From a virus: 35,919 bases of DNA. The notes beneath the pieces were generated by a model. The model worked only from the letters and a program-made list of their open reading frames with translations, searched no databases and had not been told where the DNA came from. Numbering within the stretch: position 1 is the stretch's first letter; every line of letters starts with the position of its first letter. Where the stretch lies: IMG/VR virus record IMGVR_UViG_3300044712_000580, positions 1 to 35,919 of that record. One strand, given 5' to 3'. Below, piece by piece: positions 8,876 to 16,266 of this stretch. A program made the translations under genes and the position numbers.

Positions 8876-9486
8876 TTGTAAAGTATTGTAATCCGTTCGC
8901 CGGGATTATCCCCACTTGGACCATAAAATATATCACCTTCAACCAAAGAAAGTATAGTTCCTGAAATCATGATTTGGTTTCTTTGCGGGTTTGATGTTAC
9001 AACAGTTTTTTCGTTTCCATCCCTGAAAGCCAAATACACCGTTGAATCCGCCAAAGCTGATAAATCCAATGTTGCAGAATCAGCCGGAACGGTATAATAA
9101 AGCGTCTGCAATCCTGCCACCGTTGCGCCACCTCCGGAACCTGTAAAATCAACGCCGGAAATGTAGGACGCTTCCAACTTCACCAACCTTTTACGGTTCT
9201 TTTCGGGCAGGTTAACTATGTCCTCAATATCGTAAATGTTGCCGGCATAGTCCACAATAAACATATCCCGCGTAAAGCTGAAATCTGCGCGATAATTGGT
9301 AAATATCTCAAAGACGTTTGAAGTTGCCATCCTTTCCGAAATAATCACATCCCCGCCGGTTGCCTGGTTAATGGTTGCGTAACTTGGGGCATTCGTTTGC
9401 AGCAAAGGAGCCGCCGGGGTAAATTCATAATACCCGTCAGGCGCTTTCTGATATTTGTAAACCGTTATGCTTTCGCTGTGTACCAT
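8872..9486 (-). CDS. Probable head-closure (head-tail joining) protein
   Basis: 204 aa. The central part (DMFIVDYAGNIYDIEDIVN followed by RKRLVKLEASYI) fits the head-tail joining family of SPP1 gp16 type, which plugs the portal-adaptor channel. The N-terminal ~60 residues match the usual start of this family (TVYKYQKAPDGYYEF). The C-terminal ~80 residues, after a Gly-rich linker (GSGGGATVAG), are an extra beta-type domain not usual in the short family members. Lies between adaptor and gp10-like genes. Confidence 0.6.
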   Translation of the reverse strand: MVHSESITVYKYQKAPDGYYEFTPAAPLLQTNAPSYATINQATGGDVIISERMATSNVFEIFTNYRADFSFTRDMFIVDYAGNIYDIEDIVNLPEKNRKRLVKLEASYISGVDFTGSGGGATVAGLQTLYYTVPADSATLDLSALADSTVYLAFRDGNEKTVVTSNPQRNQIMISGTILSLVEGDIFYGPSGDNPGERITILYK

Positions 9487-10067
9487 TAATAGCTAAGTAT
9501 GTAAGGCTGAATCATAATCTCGACAATTGGAGAAATCCCTTTAACATTGGCCGCATCCCTGTGCGTCCACATATAACCGGCTTGAACCTTTACGGCTTCA
9601 ATCAAATCGGAATAATCACCCGCGCCTGTTTCGTAGGTAATTTTATGCAGCCCCGGAACGGTTGTTTCAATTTCCTGCCTGTCAGTACCGATTATAATGT
9701 AATCGTCAAATTCGGTTAAGGTTTCCCAGGTTTCGCCGCCATCGTCCGAATATTCCACGCTGGTAATGCTGCTGATTGGATAGATTGGTATTTGCTCACA
9801 TTTTGCCCCTAATATCATCCACGCAATAGCGTCCTTTTCAATCAGGCTAACGCCTAACCTGTTTTCAATCATTGCCCTTGCAGCCGTTATAAAGGCTGTT
9901 AAGGTGCTATCATTGGCAGTACCTTCTAATTGCAAATAAGCCTTTAATTCCGAAACGCTGACAGGTTCGGATGTGCTGCCCTGTAAAGTAAGTTTTAAAT
10001 CTTTGACCACGTAGGTAAATAGAAAAAGGGCTGGAAAGTTCCCAAACCCTTTTAATTTCGTAGCCAT
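9486..10067 (-). CDS. Head-tail connector (adaptor, gp6-like)
   Basis: 193 aa from the ATG at 10067; a GTG two codons earlier (10073) is also possible. The pattern VSVSELKAYLQLEGTANDST then FITAARAMIENRLG is the classic N-terminal helical hairpin of phage gp6/connector proteins, followed by YPISSITSVEYSDD and a C-terminal helix (DLIEAVKVQAGYMWTHRDA). The adaptor ring sits under the portal. The gene's stop overlaps the next start by one base. Confidence 0.85.
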   Translation of the reverse strand: MATKLKGFGNFPALFLFTYVVKDLKLTLQGSTSEPVSVSELKAYLQLEGTANDSTLTAFITAARAMIENRLGVSLIEKDAIAWMILGAKCEQIPIYPISSITSVEYSDDGGETWETLTEFDDYIIIGTDRQEIETTVPGLHKITYETGAGDYSDLIEAVKVQAGYMWTHRDAANVKGISPIVEIMIQPYILSY

Positions 10068-10082
10068 TGGCACTCGTCCCTA

Positions 10083-10376
10083 CTATTGCAAATGCAATTC
10101 TTTCCTAAATATAACCAAATATGAATCTGGAATCTTAATTTTCCTGTTATCCAAATATTCGTATTCGTTCCATACAGAATAACCATTAAGGTAATTTTGT
10201 CTTGCGTAAATAACATATCCTGAAAATACCTTAAAGCAACTATTTTGTGAAGCGGTGTCAATTGCCACAAAAATACACTTAACTGTGTCGGGGGATGTTC
10301 TTATAAATGTCCGAATAACCTGACTGAATGAATTTAGGCTGATAAATAAAATCAAAATTGATAATAGTCTTTTCAT
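10083..10376 (-). CDS. Small secreted protein, unknown function
   Basis: 97 aa from the ATG at 10376, chosen because it begins a clear signal peptide (MKRLLSILILFISLNSFSQ) with a cleavage site before V/after SFSQ typical of Bacteroidota. Mature part is ~78 residues with no recognised domain. It is the last gene of an AT-rich four- to five-gene cargo stretch between the glycosylation operon and the connector genes. A small periplasmic or outer-membrane role is possible. Confidence 0.6.
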   Translation of the reverse strand: MKRLLSILILFISLNSFSQVIRTFIRTSPDTVKCIFVAIDTASQNSCFKVFSGYVIYARQNYLNGYSVWNEYEYLDNRKIKIPDSYLVIFRKELHLQ

Positions 10377-10380
10377 ATCT

Positions 10381-10689
10381 TTAAATTGAAATTGTTGTAA
10401 TGATTTTGCCGTTCTCAAAAAATACGGTTAGTGGTTGTTGATTAATATTTTGAAGGACATTTTTAAGCCTTTTCAGGTCACCAACTTTTATTCTAACTTC
10501 ATTAAAGTCCTGAAATTCGCAATCCACTACAATCTCACTAACATTTGATTTTATGCACTTCCATTCCATTCCCGCATCAAAAAAGAAAATTTCATCATCA
10601 TTGTGCCATGATTGAGAATCAAAAACATTTTTTATAATCGATTGAAGGAAGTTATAAAAAGTTAATGAGTTAACTAATATTTTATTCAT
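10381..10689 (-). CDS. Hypothetical protein
   Basis: 102 aa, no signal or membrane segment; two-layer alpha/beta-looking sequence (EIFFFDAGMEWKCIKSN, EIVVDCEFQDFNEVRIKVGD, PLTVFFENGKIITTISI). Family not recognised. AT-rich compared with the structural genes, in the cargo stretch 10083-11517. Confidence 0.6.
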   Translation of the reverse strand: MNKILVNSLTFYNFLQSIIKNVFDSQSWHNDDEIFFFDAGMEWKCIKSNVSEIVVDCEFQDFNEVRIKVGDLKRLKNVLQNINQQPLTVFFENGKIITTISI

Positions 10690-10792
10690 CTTATTTAATT
10701 TTACTTGTTAAATGCCAACACTGGCAATGGTCACAAAAATATGGGCGAAGTGTGCCACCTGAATTAACTTTGCTATTTCTCCACATGTGATA

Positions 10793-10813
10793 AGCAGCGC
10801 GAAGCGCGCCGCT
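10793..10813 (-). other. GC-rich hairpin in 138-bp intergenic gap
   Basis: On the minus strand AGC-G-GCGCG-CTT-CGCGC-T-GCT folds as a 9-bp stem (one G-U pair) with a three-base loop. There is no T-run after it on the minus strand; on the plus strand a TTTT follows but no plus gene ends here. It lies in the gap 10690-10827, which otherwise shows no gene. Could be a pause site, an RNA processing site or a remnant of an inserted element. Confidence 0.5.
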
Positions 10814-10827
10814 TTTATTATGGTGTT

Positions 10828-11049
10828 TTATTTTTTTGCACATGGCTTTTTATCGATTTTTATAATAACGTCTATTACATCAATGATTAAATAAATTGCA
10901 ATAAATAAAAGAACTACAATTGCAGAGTAACCTAAAATTTTTCCAATAAGTTTTAACGTATTAGAATAAATACTATCAGCATAATGATAAGAAGCAAGAA
11001 TTAAGCCTAATATAATTCCGGTTAAAAATAACTTTTGATTATTTGTCAT
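10828..11049 (-). CDS. Small membrane protein, two TM segments
   Basis: 73 aa. Two hydrophobic segments: residues ~8-25 (FLTGIILGLILASYHYA) and ~35-62 (LIGKILGYSAIVVLLFIAIY onward), with a Lys-rich tail (KIDKKPCAKK). Size and topology would suit a holin-like or superinfection-exclusion protein, but it is far from the lysis module and no family is recognised. Confidence 0.55.
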   Translation of the reverse strand: MTNNQKLFLTGIILGLILASYHYADSIYSNTLKLIGKILGYSAIVVLLFIAIYLIIDVIDVIIKIDKKPCAKK

Positions 11050-11055
11050 AAATTA

Positions 11056-11289
11056 TTATTTAAAATACTTATTGAATTTAAAAGCATGCTCTTCCGGAAC
11101 AAGGATTTTTAATATTGCAAACCAATCTTTTAAAAGCGTTTCCGATTGCACTTGTTTAATTCCCTGATATATGCACTCAAATTTATTAATATCCTCGGTT
11201 AGTTCTTTTTGGTTTTTACGCCATTTGACAACCTCAATTAATAAATATTTTTTGCCGTTTAGTTCGGTTATTATTTGATGGTTTTCCAT
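11056..11289 (-). CDS. Hypothetical protein
   Basis: 77 aa, charged, mixed alpha/beta (ITELNGKKYLLIEVVKWRKN ... LLKDWFAILKILVPEEHAFK). No known domain. Part of the AT-rich small-gene run; 3 bp after the preceding gene in transcription order. Confidence 0.55.
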   Translation of the reverse strand: MENHQIITELNGKKYLLIEVVKWRKNQKELTEDINKFECIYQGIKQVQSETLLKDWFAILKILVPEEHAFKFNKYFK

Positions 11290-11292
11290 AGC

Positions 11293-11517
11293 TTACCATT
11301 TTACAAGAGTTCCAGCAACTTTAAATCCTTTCTTTTTAAGCGCATCATAAACATAGGGCTTTTGCGACTTTATGTCAATATGCACCTGATTACGACCTTT
11401 TGCGGCCTGAAAAGCAATGTCTGACAAAATACGGTTAATTCGACTTTGTTTGTTTTGCTCAATCAGTTTTTTGGCATCTGCTGCCGTTACAACTTTAATT
11501 TCCGGTTTGTTTTTCAT
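11293..11517 (-). CDS. Hypothetical small basic protein
   Basis: 74 aa, first gene of the cargo transcription unit. Starts 69 bp downstream of a TACATTTG promoter. N-terminal helical part (EIKVVTAADAKKLIEQNKQ) followed by VHIDIKSQKPYVYDALKKKG and FKVAGTLVKW. The last part resembles a short YcfA-like or double-stranded-RNA-like beta-alpha unit, but this is only an impression. Confidence 0.6.
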   Translation of the reverse strand: MKNKPEIKVVTAADAKKLIEQNKQSRINRILSDIAFQAAKGRNQVHIDIKSQKPYVYDALKKKGFKVAGTLVKW

Positions 11518-11585
11518 AGTGTATTTTCATTCGTCTGTAATTGCTATTGAGGTTTAATAATTGGGTGTCCAGCCCCTTTGTTTTA

Positions 11586-11593
11586 CAAATGTA
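11586..11593 (-). promoter_or_regulatory. Bacteroidota-type promoter (-7 TACATTTG)
   Basis: TACATTTG on the minus strand, matching TAnnTTTG, just after the terminator of the glycosylation operon and upstream of the cargo gene at 11517. It would give the cargo stretch and possibly the connector-tail genes their own start. No clear -33 element. Confidence 0.6.
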
Positions 11594-11610
11594 AACAAAT
11601 ATTTTCAAAT

Positions 11611-11641
11611 AAAAAACCCCCGACCTAAAAAAGTCAGGGGG
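11611..11641 (-). terminator. Rho-independent terminator after glycosylation operon
   Basis: Minus strand: CCCCC-T-GAC, loop TTTTTTAG, GTC-GGGGG followed by TTTTTTA. The stem has one bulged base. It lies 26 bp beyond the stop of the last glycosyltransferase gene and separates that operon from the cargo/connector genes. Confidence 0.85.
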
Positions 11642-11666
11642 ATTTCTACAAAACCCAAACATGAAA

Positions 11667-12512
11667 CTATGAATTGCAAAAGTTTATAAATCCTTCAATA
11701 TCCGGTTCCGGCCTGTCATGGTTTAGCGGCCAAATGCTTAACCCTGCTTTTATCATCGTGCAAAGGTCACCAAGTGTATTAAAATAGTTGCTGCACCCTA
11801 CCTCGATATGCCCTGCAATTTTGCTACCAATAAACGGCAATCCCAAACTTTGTACCTCCATGCAAAGCATCGGGTAACCTTCACTTTTACTAAAACTTAC
11901 CACCATGCCAACGCCCTGCAGCACTTCCGGCAGGTTTAAAGACGGTTGCCGATATTCAATGTTTAACCTGTCACCTTTAATCTGCGTACCGTACCCACTA
12001 ACGCCTACAAATTGCTGTTCGGGCATCATTGCTGCTAATTGAATCAACTCACTGCCGCCCTTATTCTTATTGCAGTTCACCAAAGCTATCTTATTGCCGC
12101 CTGTTAGCGGATTTGCGCCCTTGTAACGGTTAATCGGGTGCAATACCATGTTCGGCAAGTCATAGGCAATAGAACGCCTTAAATGCTCCGCAACGTAAAC
12201 CATTTTCACGCCTTTTAAACGTAGTTCAGGGATAGTGTTATGTTGGATGCAAACCACATTTTTACCTTTCAATGGCAACCTTAAATATTGTTGCGGTCTG
12301 CAGGAAATTACGTCAGCCCATTTAATCAGTTTACCGGATTCTGAATAAGGCCTGATTGATACCCCATTCATGTTATCGGTTGCCGTCATTTGTGCTATTA
12401 TAACAGCATTATGCCCACGCCTTTGCAGCTCTTCGCAAAGTAGTTGATCGTACATATCAGCGCCGTTAATTCTGGCTGATACATGGGATGGTGTTATAAA
12501 AAGGAAATTCAT
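11667..12512 (-). CDS. GT4-like (GT-B fold) glycosyltransferase
   Basis: 281 aa from the ATG at 12512, chosen because it makes an ATGA overlap with the previous stop; an in-frame GTG lies two codons earlier. N-terminal MNFLFITPSHVSARINGADM with DQLLCEELQRRGHNAVII is the first Rossmann half. The C-terminal half has the retaining GT4 pattern SKSEGYPMLCMEVQSLGLP followed by FIGSKIAGH, where the E-x7-E region binds the nucleotide sugar. At 281 aa it is short for GT4 (usually 350-400), so the C-terminal helix may be reduced. Last gene of the glycosylation operon; acceptor unknown. Confidence 0.75.
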   Translation of the reverse strand: MNFLFITPSHVSARINGADMYDQLLCEELQRRGHNAVIIAQMTATDNMNGVSIRPYSESGKLIKWADVISCRPQQYLRLPLKGKNVVCIQHNTIPELRLKGVKMVYVAEHLRRSIAYDLPNMVLHPINRYKGANPLTGGNKIALVNCNKNKGGSELIQLAAMMPEQQFVGVSGYGTQIKGDRLNIEYRQPSLNLPEVLQGVGMVVSFSKSEGYPMLCMEVQSLGLPFIGSKIAGHIEVGCSNYFNTLGDLCTMIKAGLSIWPLNHDRPEPDIEGFINFCNS

Positions 12513-13126
12513 AAACACTTTTTTACCTGTTCAAAAACCCTTGCTACCCTGTTTGCATTTGCATCTCCACCAATCCAATTACTACCTTTTACGATGTGCA
12601 AAAAAGCACCTGCAAATACCTCATATTCGCCTTTTACCTCGTAACTCATTAGCCGTACCTGATTATAAACGCTGTGCAATTGCCCCGCCGTGTCCATCCC
12701 ATTACATGGCATAAAGTCAATGCAGCCAACGGATGTGCGGATAAACAGGCAGGCAGGATTTGGATAAAGCAGCCCTAAGCGTTCCTGGTTCGATGCAAAG
12801 AAAAATTTTCCGGCCATTTGTTCGGCAATATTTACAGGCTTAATCGGGAAACAATCATGGTCAAGTATGCCGATTATTTCATGGTCTTGCTTATTGAAAT
12901 TATAGGCAATGTTTAACGCGCAGGCGTGCGACTTACTGAAATCATTTGTGCCTACCTGCAAAAAGGTGTATTTGCAATCGTATTTTTCTGAAATCTCTTT
13001 GCAACCGTTGTTCCTGTTGCCGGTATTGACTACATGAATGCCATCCGGTTCAATGTTTTTTAAGATTAGCGGAATTTGTACGGCTAAGAAATCAGGCTTG
13101 TTGAAGTTTACAATTATGATTATCAT
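12509..13126 (-). CDS. GT-A fold glycosyltransferase-like protein
   Basis: 205 aa. Starts with MIIIIVNFNKPDFLAVQIPL, a typical GT2-type first strand, and has GILDHDCFPIKP (residues ~95-106), a D-x-D type metal/nucleotide-sugar motif (DHD). Shorter than usual GT2 domains (~240 aa). ATGA overlaps on both sides show translational coupling to the methyltransferase and the GT4-like enzyme. Confidence 0.65.
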   Translation of the reverse strand: MIIIIVNFNKPDFLAVQIPLILKNIEPDGIHVVNTGNRNNGCKEISEKYDCKYTFLQVGTNDFSKSHACALNIAYNFNKQDHEIIGILDHDCFPIKPVNIAEQMAGKFFFASNQERLGLLYPNPACLFIRTSVGCIDFMPCNGMDTAGQLHSVYNQVRLMSYEVKGEYEVFAGAFLHIVKGSNWIGGDANANRVARVFEQVKKCL

Positions 13127-13707
13127 TTGGCTTTCTTTGTTTTATGTTTCAAAAGTGCATATGCAATGCGCGTATCTATCACCCTGTAAAGGTAATAACC
13201 TTTCCCTATTCCGGCAACTATCCCGGCCATTACTTCGGGCATATCGCTGTCGTGCCACACAATCAGCTTAGCACCGCATTTAACGGCCTGTTTTGTTTCA
13301 TGTGTAACATTGGCTTCTGTGTGTTCGGCATCTATCCAATAGGCATCACAGGGGTATTGCGTGAAATCAAAGGTCATACTATCGCCGCGCAATTGCGTAA
13401 AAGGAAATTTGCAAAGGCTTCCTACCTTATCCCCGTGTCCTTCGTTAATCGGATGTTGCAGGCTTACATGGGCTAATTCTGTCGGCAGGTCTAAACTGTA
13501 CACTTTGGCGTTAGGTACGGCATTGCAAATTATGGACGTGCCGCGTCCTAAATTCGTTCCTACCTCAAATACACTTTTTGGCTGATGAATCCGCAACAGG
13601 CAGTGCAACACATGGTAATCTTCTCGGAATCCTGTAAATTCATTGTTTTCAATTGCGCCGGATAATAGTTCTTTGGTAACTATGTCGGAATAGGTTTGTT
13701 TAATCAT
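13123..13707 (-). CDS. Class I SAM-dependent methyltransferase (Methyltransf_24-like)
   Basis: 194 aa. Motif I VFEVGTNLGRGTSIICNAV, motif II acidic residue in KVYSLDLPTE, and DAYWIDAEHTEANVTHETKQ then AKLIVWHDSD, the D-H-x-Y-like pattern of methyltransferases that act on sugars or O-antigen. Embedded in the glycosyltransferase operon with ATGA overlaps on both sides, so the substrate is probably the glycan made by its neighbours. Confidence 0.8.
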   Translation of the reverse strand: MIKQTYSDIVTKELLSGAIENNEFTGFREDYHVLHCLLRIHQPKSVFEVGTNLGRGTSIICNAVPNAKVYSLDLPTELAHVSLQHPINEGHGDKVGSLCKFPFTQLRGDSMTFDFTQYPCDAYWIDAEHTEANVTHETKQAVKCGAKLIVWHDSDMPEVMAGIVAGIGKGYYLYRVIDTRIAYALLKHKTKKAK

Positions 13708-14393
13708 TTTTGATATTTTTTATGGTCTTTGCTGAGTGCAATTATTTTCGGCTGCAAATGGTCAATGCCCCATAATTTACGCTTTTCGGGTTCTTCAACC
13801 ATGCAGTAAGATGGGTCAAGTATTTTAAATACATTTTTATGGTAACCCTTCAACCTATTCCAATAACTTTCATCATGCCACCTTGCAACGGTTCCACGTT
13901 CAATATCTTCATCAATCATTGACTTTAAAGGCCTGAACCAACCAATGTAATCTGAACCGCCCTGAAATCCTCCAGCAATGTAGTTTTTTCTTTTACATTC
14001 CGGCATCCATGCGTTACAATTACGGTTTAATTCCCATCCGCCTCCGCCTTTAAAATAGCCAGGATGCTGAACGGCTACAAGTTTGCCAAAAATTTCATCA
14101 CCAACAGGCGCAACAAAACGCATGTCAGCATCGATGTAGTAAAGGTAATCATAGCCGGATAAATCCACCGCGCTCATTATGTGGTAACGCTTTAAAGTCA
14201 TTGCCGGCCACGGTTCGTGTTCAATTTCGTGAAAGGTTAAATTATGGTAAGCGGTTATAAAAAAGTTATTACTAAATACATGGTAATCAACCTCATGGCC
14301 TGCCAAAAAATAAGCCTCTGCACTTTCTAAAAGTGGTGGCACAAAATCAATATAGTTATTTGTCGCAATTATGCACAACGCTACCTTAGCCAT
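13704..14393 (-). CDS. GT6-family glycosyltransferase (histo-blood-group ABO / alpha-1,3-galactosyltransferase type)
   Basis: 229 aa. GT6 enzymes add alpha-1,3-linked Gal or GalNAc to a beta-galactoside and the ABO type requires a fucosylated (Fuc-alpha1,2-Gal) acceptor. Family signatures visible: YYIDADMRFVAPVGDEIFGK with DAD at 88-90, LVAVQHPGYF, YIAGGFQGGS (usual YYGGAFFGG), and ARWHDESYWN at 170-179 (usual A-x-WHDESHLN), then KILDPSYC. Catalytic glutamate of the family is the E in WHDE. Many bacterial GT6 proteins have NxN in place of DxD; this one has DxD, as recalled for a cyanophage homologue. Overlaps the fucosyltransferase fusion gene upstream by 13 bp. No TM anchor, so cytosolic. 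Confidence 0.85.
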   Translation of the reverse strand: MAKVALCIIATNNYIDFVPPLLESAEAYFLAGHEVDYHVFSNNFFITAYHNLTFHEIEHEPWPAMTLKRYHIMSAVDLSGYDYLYYIDADMRFVAPVGDEIFGKLVAVQHPGYFKGGGGWELNRNCNAWMPECKRKNYIAGGFQGGSDYIGWFRPLKSMIDEDIERGTVARWHDESYWNRLKGYHKNVFKILDPSYCMVEEPEKRKLWGIDHLQPKIIALSKDHKKYQK

Positions 14394-15868
14394 GTAAAAG
14401 TTTTTATGTGTTCTATAAATTGATCATCTGTCATCGCACATATCTGTTTCCAGTAGTATTGGTTCCTCGTTCCGTAATCATGCCGGAAAGTACTGTTTGT
14501 TCCCCTGTAATGGTTCATATGGAATAGTTGCCCGGGGACCCTTTCAACGGTTAAAAGCATATTGCAACGCCGCCACCGTTCCTGATCCTCAGCCCCCATG
14601 CTTACGAAGTTCTCATTTTCACCACCGATACCCAAATAGGATACTTTGTTAAATCCAACGCAACCACCGTAGCTGTTACGGTCTTCACGGCTTGCACCTA
14701 CTTTTGGGAACTGCTTACCTGCAAAGCCGCTTAAATCATTACCCATGTTCGGCAAATGTGACCTTTCAACCATGCAAAACCGGCCATCGTAGGGGTAAAC
14801 TACATCGGTTCCGCTGCGAAGCATATCAGCCATTTTAAGTAGCTGAAAGGGCGGGATTAATACGTCTGCATCATAATTGACGACATACGGTGTATTGGCC
14901 GCCTTTGTCATTTCATTGAGCGCTTTGGTTCGGTGGAATTGGCCACCAAAATCAAAGTGCATATAATCGGCAGGTATCTTGCTAAAACATTTGCTGTTAA
15001 TTTCGCCGACAATAATATTGGTGTGAAAATTCGTCTTTAAATATGCAATGACGGTTGCCAAATTATGCAGACGGTCTATATGGTCAAAACTTACCGGAAT
15101 GATAAACGTTACATCGCTCAAATTGGCTTTCTTAATTTCGCCTTGTTGCCAACCTTCAGGAAACAATGTTTTAGTACTGCACCTTTCGGATAATTTGCCA
15201 TCAAACCAAACAGGCGGGTAAACGGTAAATCCATTGGAAAGGTAAGCCGCCCACCATGCAAATGTGCTGTTGCTTATAATGTGAAAGCGGCAATTAATCA
15301 TGTTTATGAAGTCCTGCATTTCATCACCTTTCGGCAAAATATCGCCTTCATGATGCAGCCGGATAAATTCGTAATTGTCTGAAAATGCCTGAATTGGTGC
15401 AGGGTAAAAGTATTCTGAATAAATGCCTGCTGTATAGTCAACGGATAGCTGTTTGTAATTAGGATTATTCAGGTAATCGCCGCGCCGGTAATGAATGGCG
15501 ACTTTTGGAACGCTGCCGGGTTCCGCGCCTTTTGGGGTTAAATAACGCTTAATTTCACCCTCAAAACCTGCCCAGTATTTAGGGCATTGAAGGTAGCCAT
15601 AAAGATTTATCATGTGGCTGTTGCCATCTAAAAAGCGGCCAATCTTTTCATCATATTCAAAACACGATTCAACACGCCTAAAGCCATCGGACAATATTTC
15701 CCCAAACCATTCATCTGGAATATTAAAGTACTTCCGATATTTCCAATCAGAAGGGAAACGCGGTGTGTAACCGTGACGCAAAGCTAAACCGATTGTTGAA
15801 GCAATGGCAAAAATTTGGTTCCCTAATCGCCCGCCGTTGCCAATATTAGGCAGTTGTAGTATTTTCAT
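14381..15868 (-). CDS. Fusion: GT11 alpha-1,2-fucosyltransferase-like domain + GT-A glycosyltransferase domain
   Basis: 495 aa, two domains. Residues 1-~240: GT11 pattern with GGRLGNQIFAIAS (12-24), AIHYRRGDYLNN (124-135; HxRRGDY binds GDP-fucose) and IISNSTFAWWAAYL (197-210). Residues ~250-495: a GT-A domain starting DVTFIIPVSFDHIDRLHNL, with YVVNYDADVLIPP (DAD at 333-335), DRNSYGGCVGFNK and SMGAEDQERWRR, like the galactosyltransferase C-terminal region (E-D near the acceptor). One polypeptide could therefore add two sugars in sequence. First of five coupled genes, preceded by a 58-aa ORF that overlaps it by 23 bp. Confidence 0.82.
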   Translation of the reverse strand: MKILQLPNIGNGGRLGNQIFAIASTIGLALRHGYTPRFPSDWKYRKYFNIPDEWFGEILSDGFRRVESCFEYDEKIGRFLDGNSHMINLYGYLQCPKYWAGFEGEIKRYLTPKGAEPGSVPKVAIHYRRGDYLNNPNYKQLSVDYTAGIYSEYFYPAPIQAFSDNYEFIRLHHEGDILPKGDEMQDFINMINCRFHIISNSTFAWWAAYLSNGFTVYPPVWFDGKLSERCSTKTLFPEGWQQGEIKKANLSDVTFIIPVSFDHIDRLHNLATVIAYLKTNFHTNIIVGEINSKCFSKIPADYMHFDFGGQFHRTKALNEMTKAANTPYVVNYDADVLIPPFQLLKMADMLRSGTDVVYPYDGRFCMVERSHLPNMGNDLSGFAGKQFPKVGASREDRNSYGGCVGFNKVSYLGIGGENENFVSMGAEDQERWRRCNMLLTVERVPGQLFHMNHYRGTNSTFRHDYGTRNQYYWKQICAMTDDQFIEHIKTFTWLR

Positions 15869-16022
15869 TTTCAGTAATTTTTATAGTGTATTCCACCATT
15901 TCTTTTAAACCTGCTTTTTCGCTTTCTGTTTGTAACTTAACTTTCAAACAGGTTGATAAATCTTTGGTGACAAATACGGCTAAATCACCTTCTAAGCAAA
16001 CCAAAATAAAGTCTTTTTCCAT
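15846..16022 (-). CDS. Small ORF ahead of the glycosylation operon (58 aa)
   Basis: 58 aa, MEKDFILVCLEGDLAVFVTK ... VEYTIKITENENTTTA. Its stop lies 23 bp inside the fucosyltransferase fusion gene in another frame, the same style of overlap as elsewhere in the operon. No domain recognised; could be a leader gene coupling translation of the operon. A GCCGG/CCGGC hairpin (16036-16051) lies just upstream. Confidence 0.5.
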   Translation of the reverse strand: MEKDFILVCLEGDLAVFVTKDLSTCLKVKLQTESEKAGLKEMVEYTIKITENENTTTA

Positions 16023-16101
16023 AATTTAAAATTTTGCCGGTCTTTCCCGGCTGCCATGCTATCGTCTACCTTTTTTATCAGGTATCGCGGCCACTTACTT
16101 A

Positions 16102-16126
16102 GCAAACGAGATGGAATCGAACCATC
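16102..16126 (-). other. Orphan tRNA T-arm and acceptor 3' strand
   Basis: Minus strand: GATGG-TTCGATT-CCATC is a perfect T-arm (16126-16110) followed by TCGTTTGC (16109-16102), which looks like an acceptor 3' strand. No partner acceptor 5' strand (CAAACGA-like) was found upstream, because the tRNA-like gene at 16131-16266 ends only 4 bases before this arm. It may be the remains of a second tRNA gene or a tRNA 3' end carried as an attachment-type sequence. Confidence 0.5.
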
Positions 16127-16130
16127 GCAG

Positions 16131-16266
16131 TGACAGGGGCAGGATTCGAACCTGCATACCAGCTTTTTTGACTTTCCTAAATCAATCCACGGGCGTTAGT
16201 TGTCGGGTGCTACCTCGGCTAACTGCTGGTCAGTGGTCAAGCGTCTACCAATTCCGCCACCCTGTC
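16131..16266 (-). tRNA. tRNA-Leu-like gene with ~50-nt extra segment; anticodon not assigned
   Basis: Minus strand: acceptor GACAGGG (16266-16260) pairs with CCCTGTC (16138-16132), discriminator A, no CCA. D-arm GCGGAATTGGTAGACGC is typical of leucine tRNAs, and the T-arm GCAGG-TTCGAAT-CCTGC is perfect. Length is 136 nt against 80-90 for a class II tRNA. The excess lies where the anticodon arm should be: TTGAC follows the D-arm, and about 50 nt later TTGAT-TTAGGAAA-GTCAA could form an anticodon-type stem but with an eight-base loop. The extra part has its own 5-bp pairing (GTTAG/CTAAC). It could be an intron, an insertion or a decayed tRNA. Confidence 0.6.

Noticed and set aside
10690-10827. 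Possible attC site in the cargo stretch (ATGCCAAC ... AGTGTGCC on the plus strand)
   Set aside because: A RYYYAAC-like start can be seen but no matching GTTRRRY end, no complementary arms of useful length and no cassette start that matches; only a local GC-rich hairpin remains.
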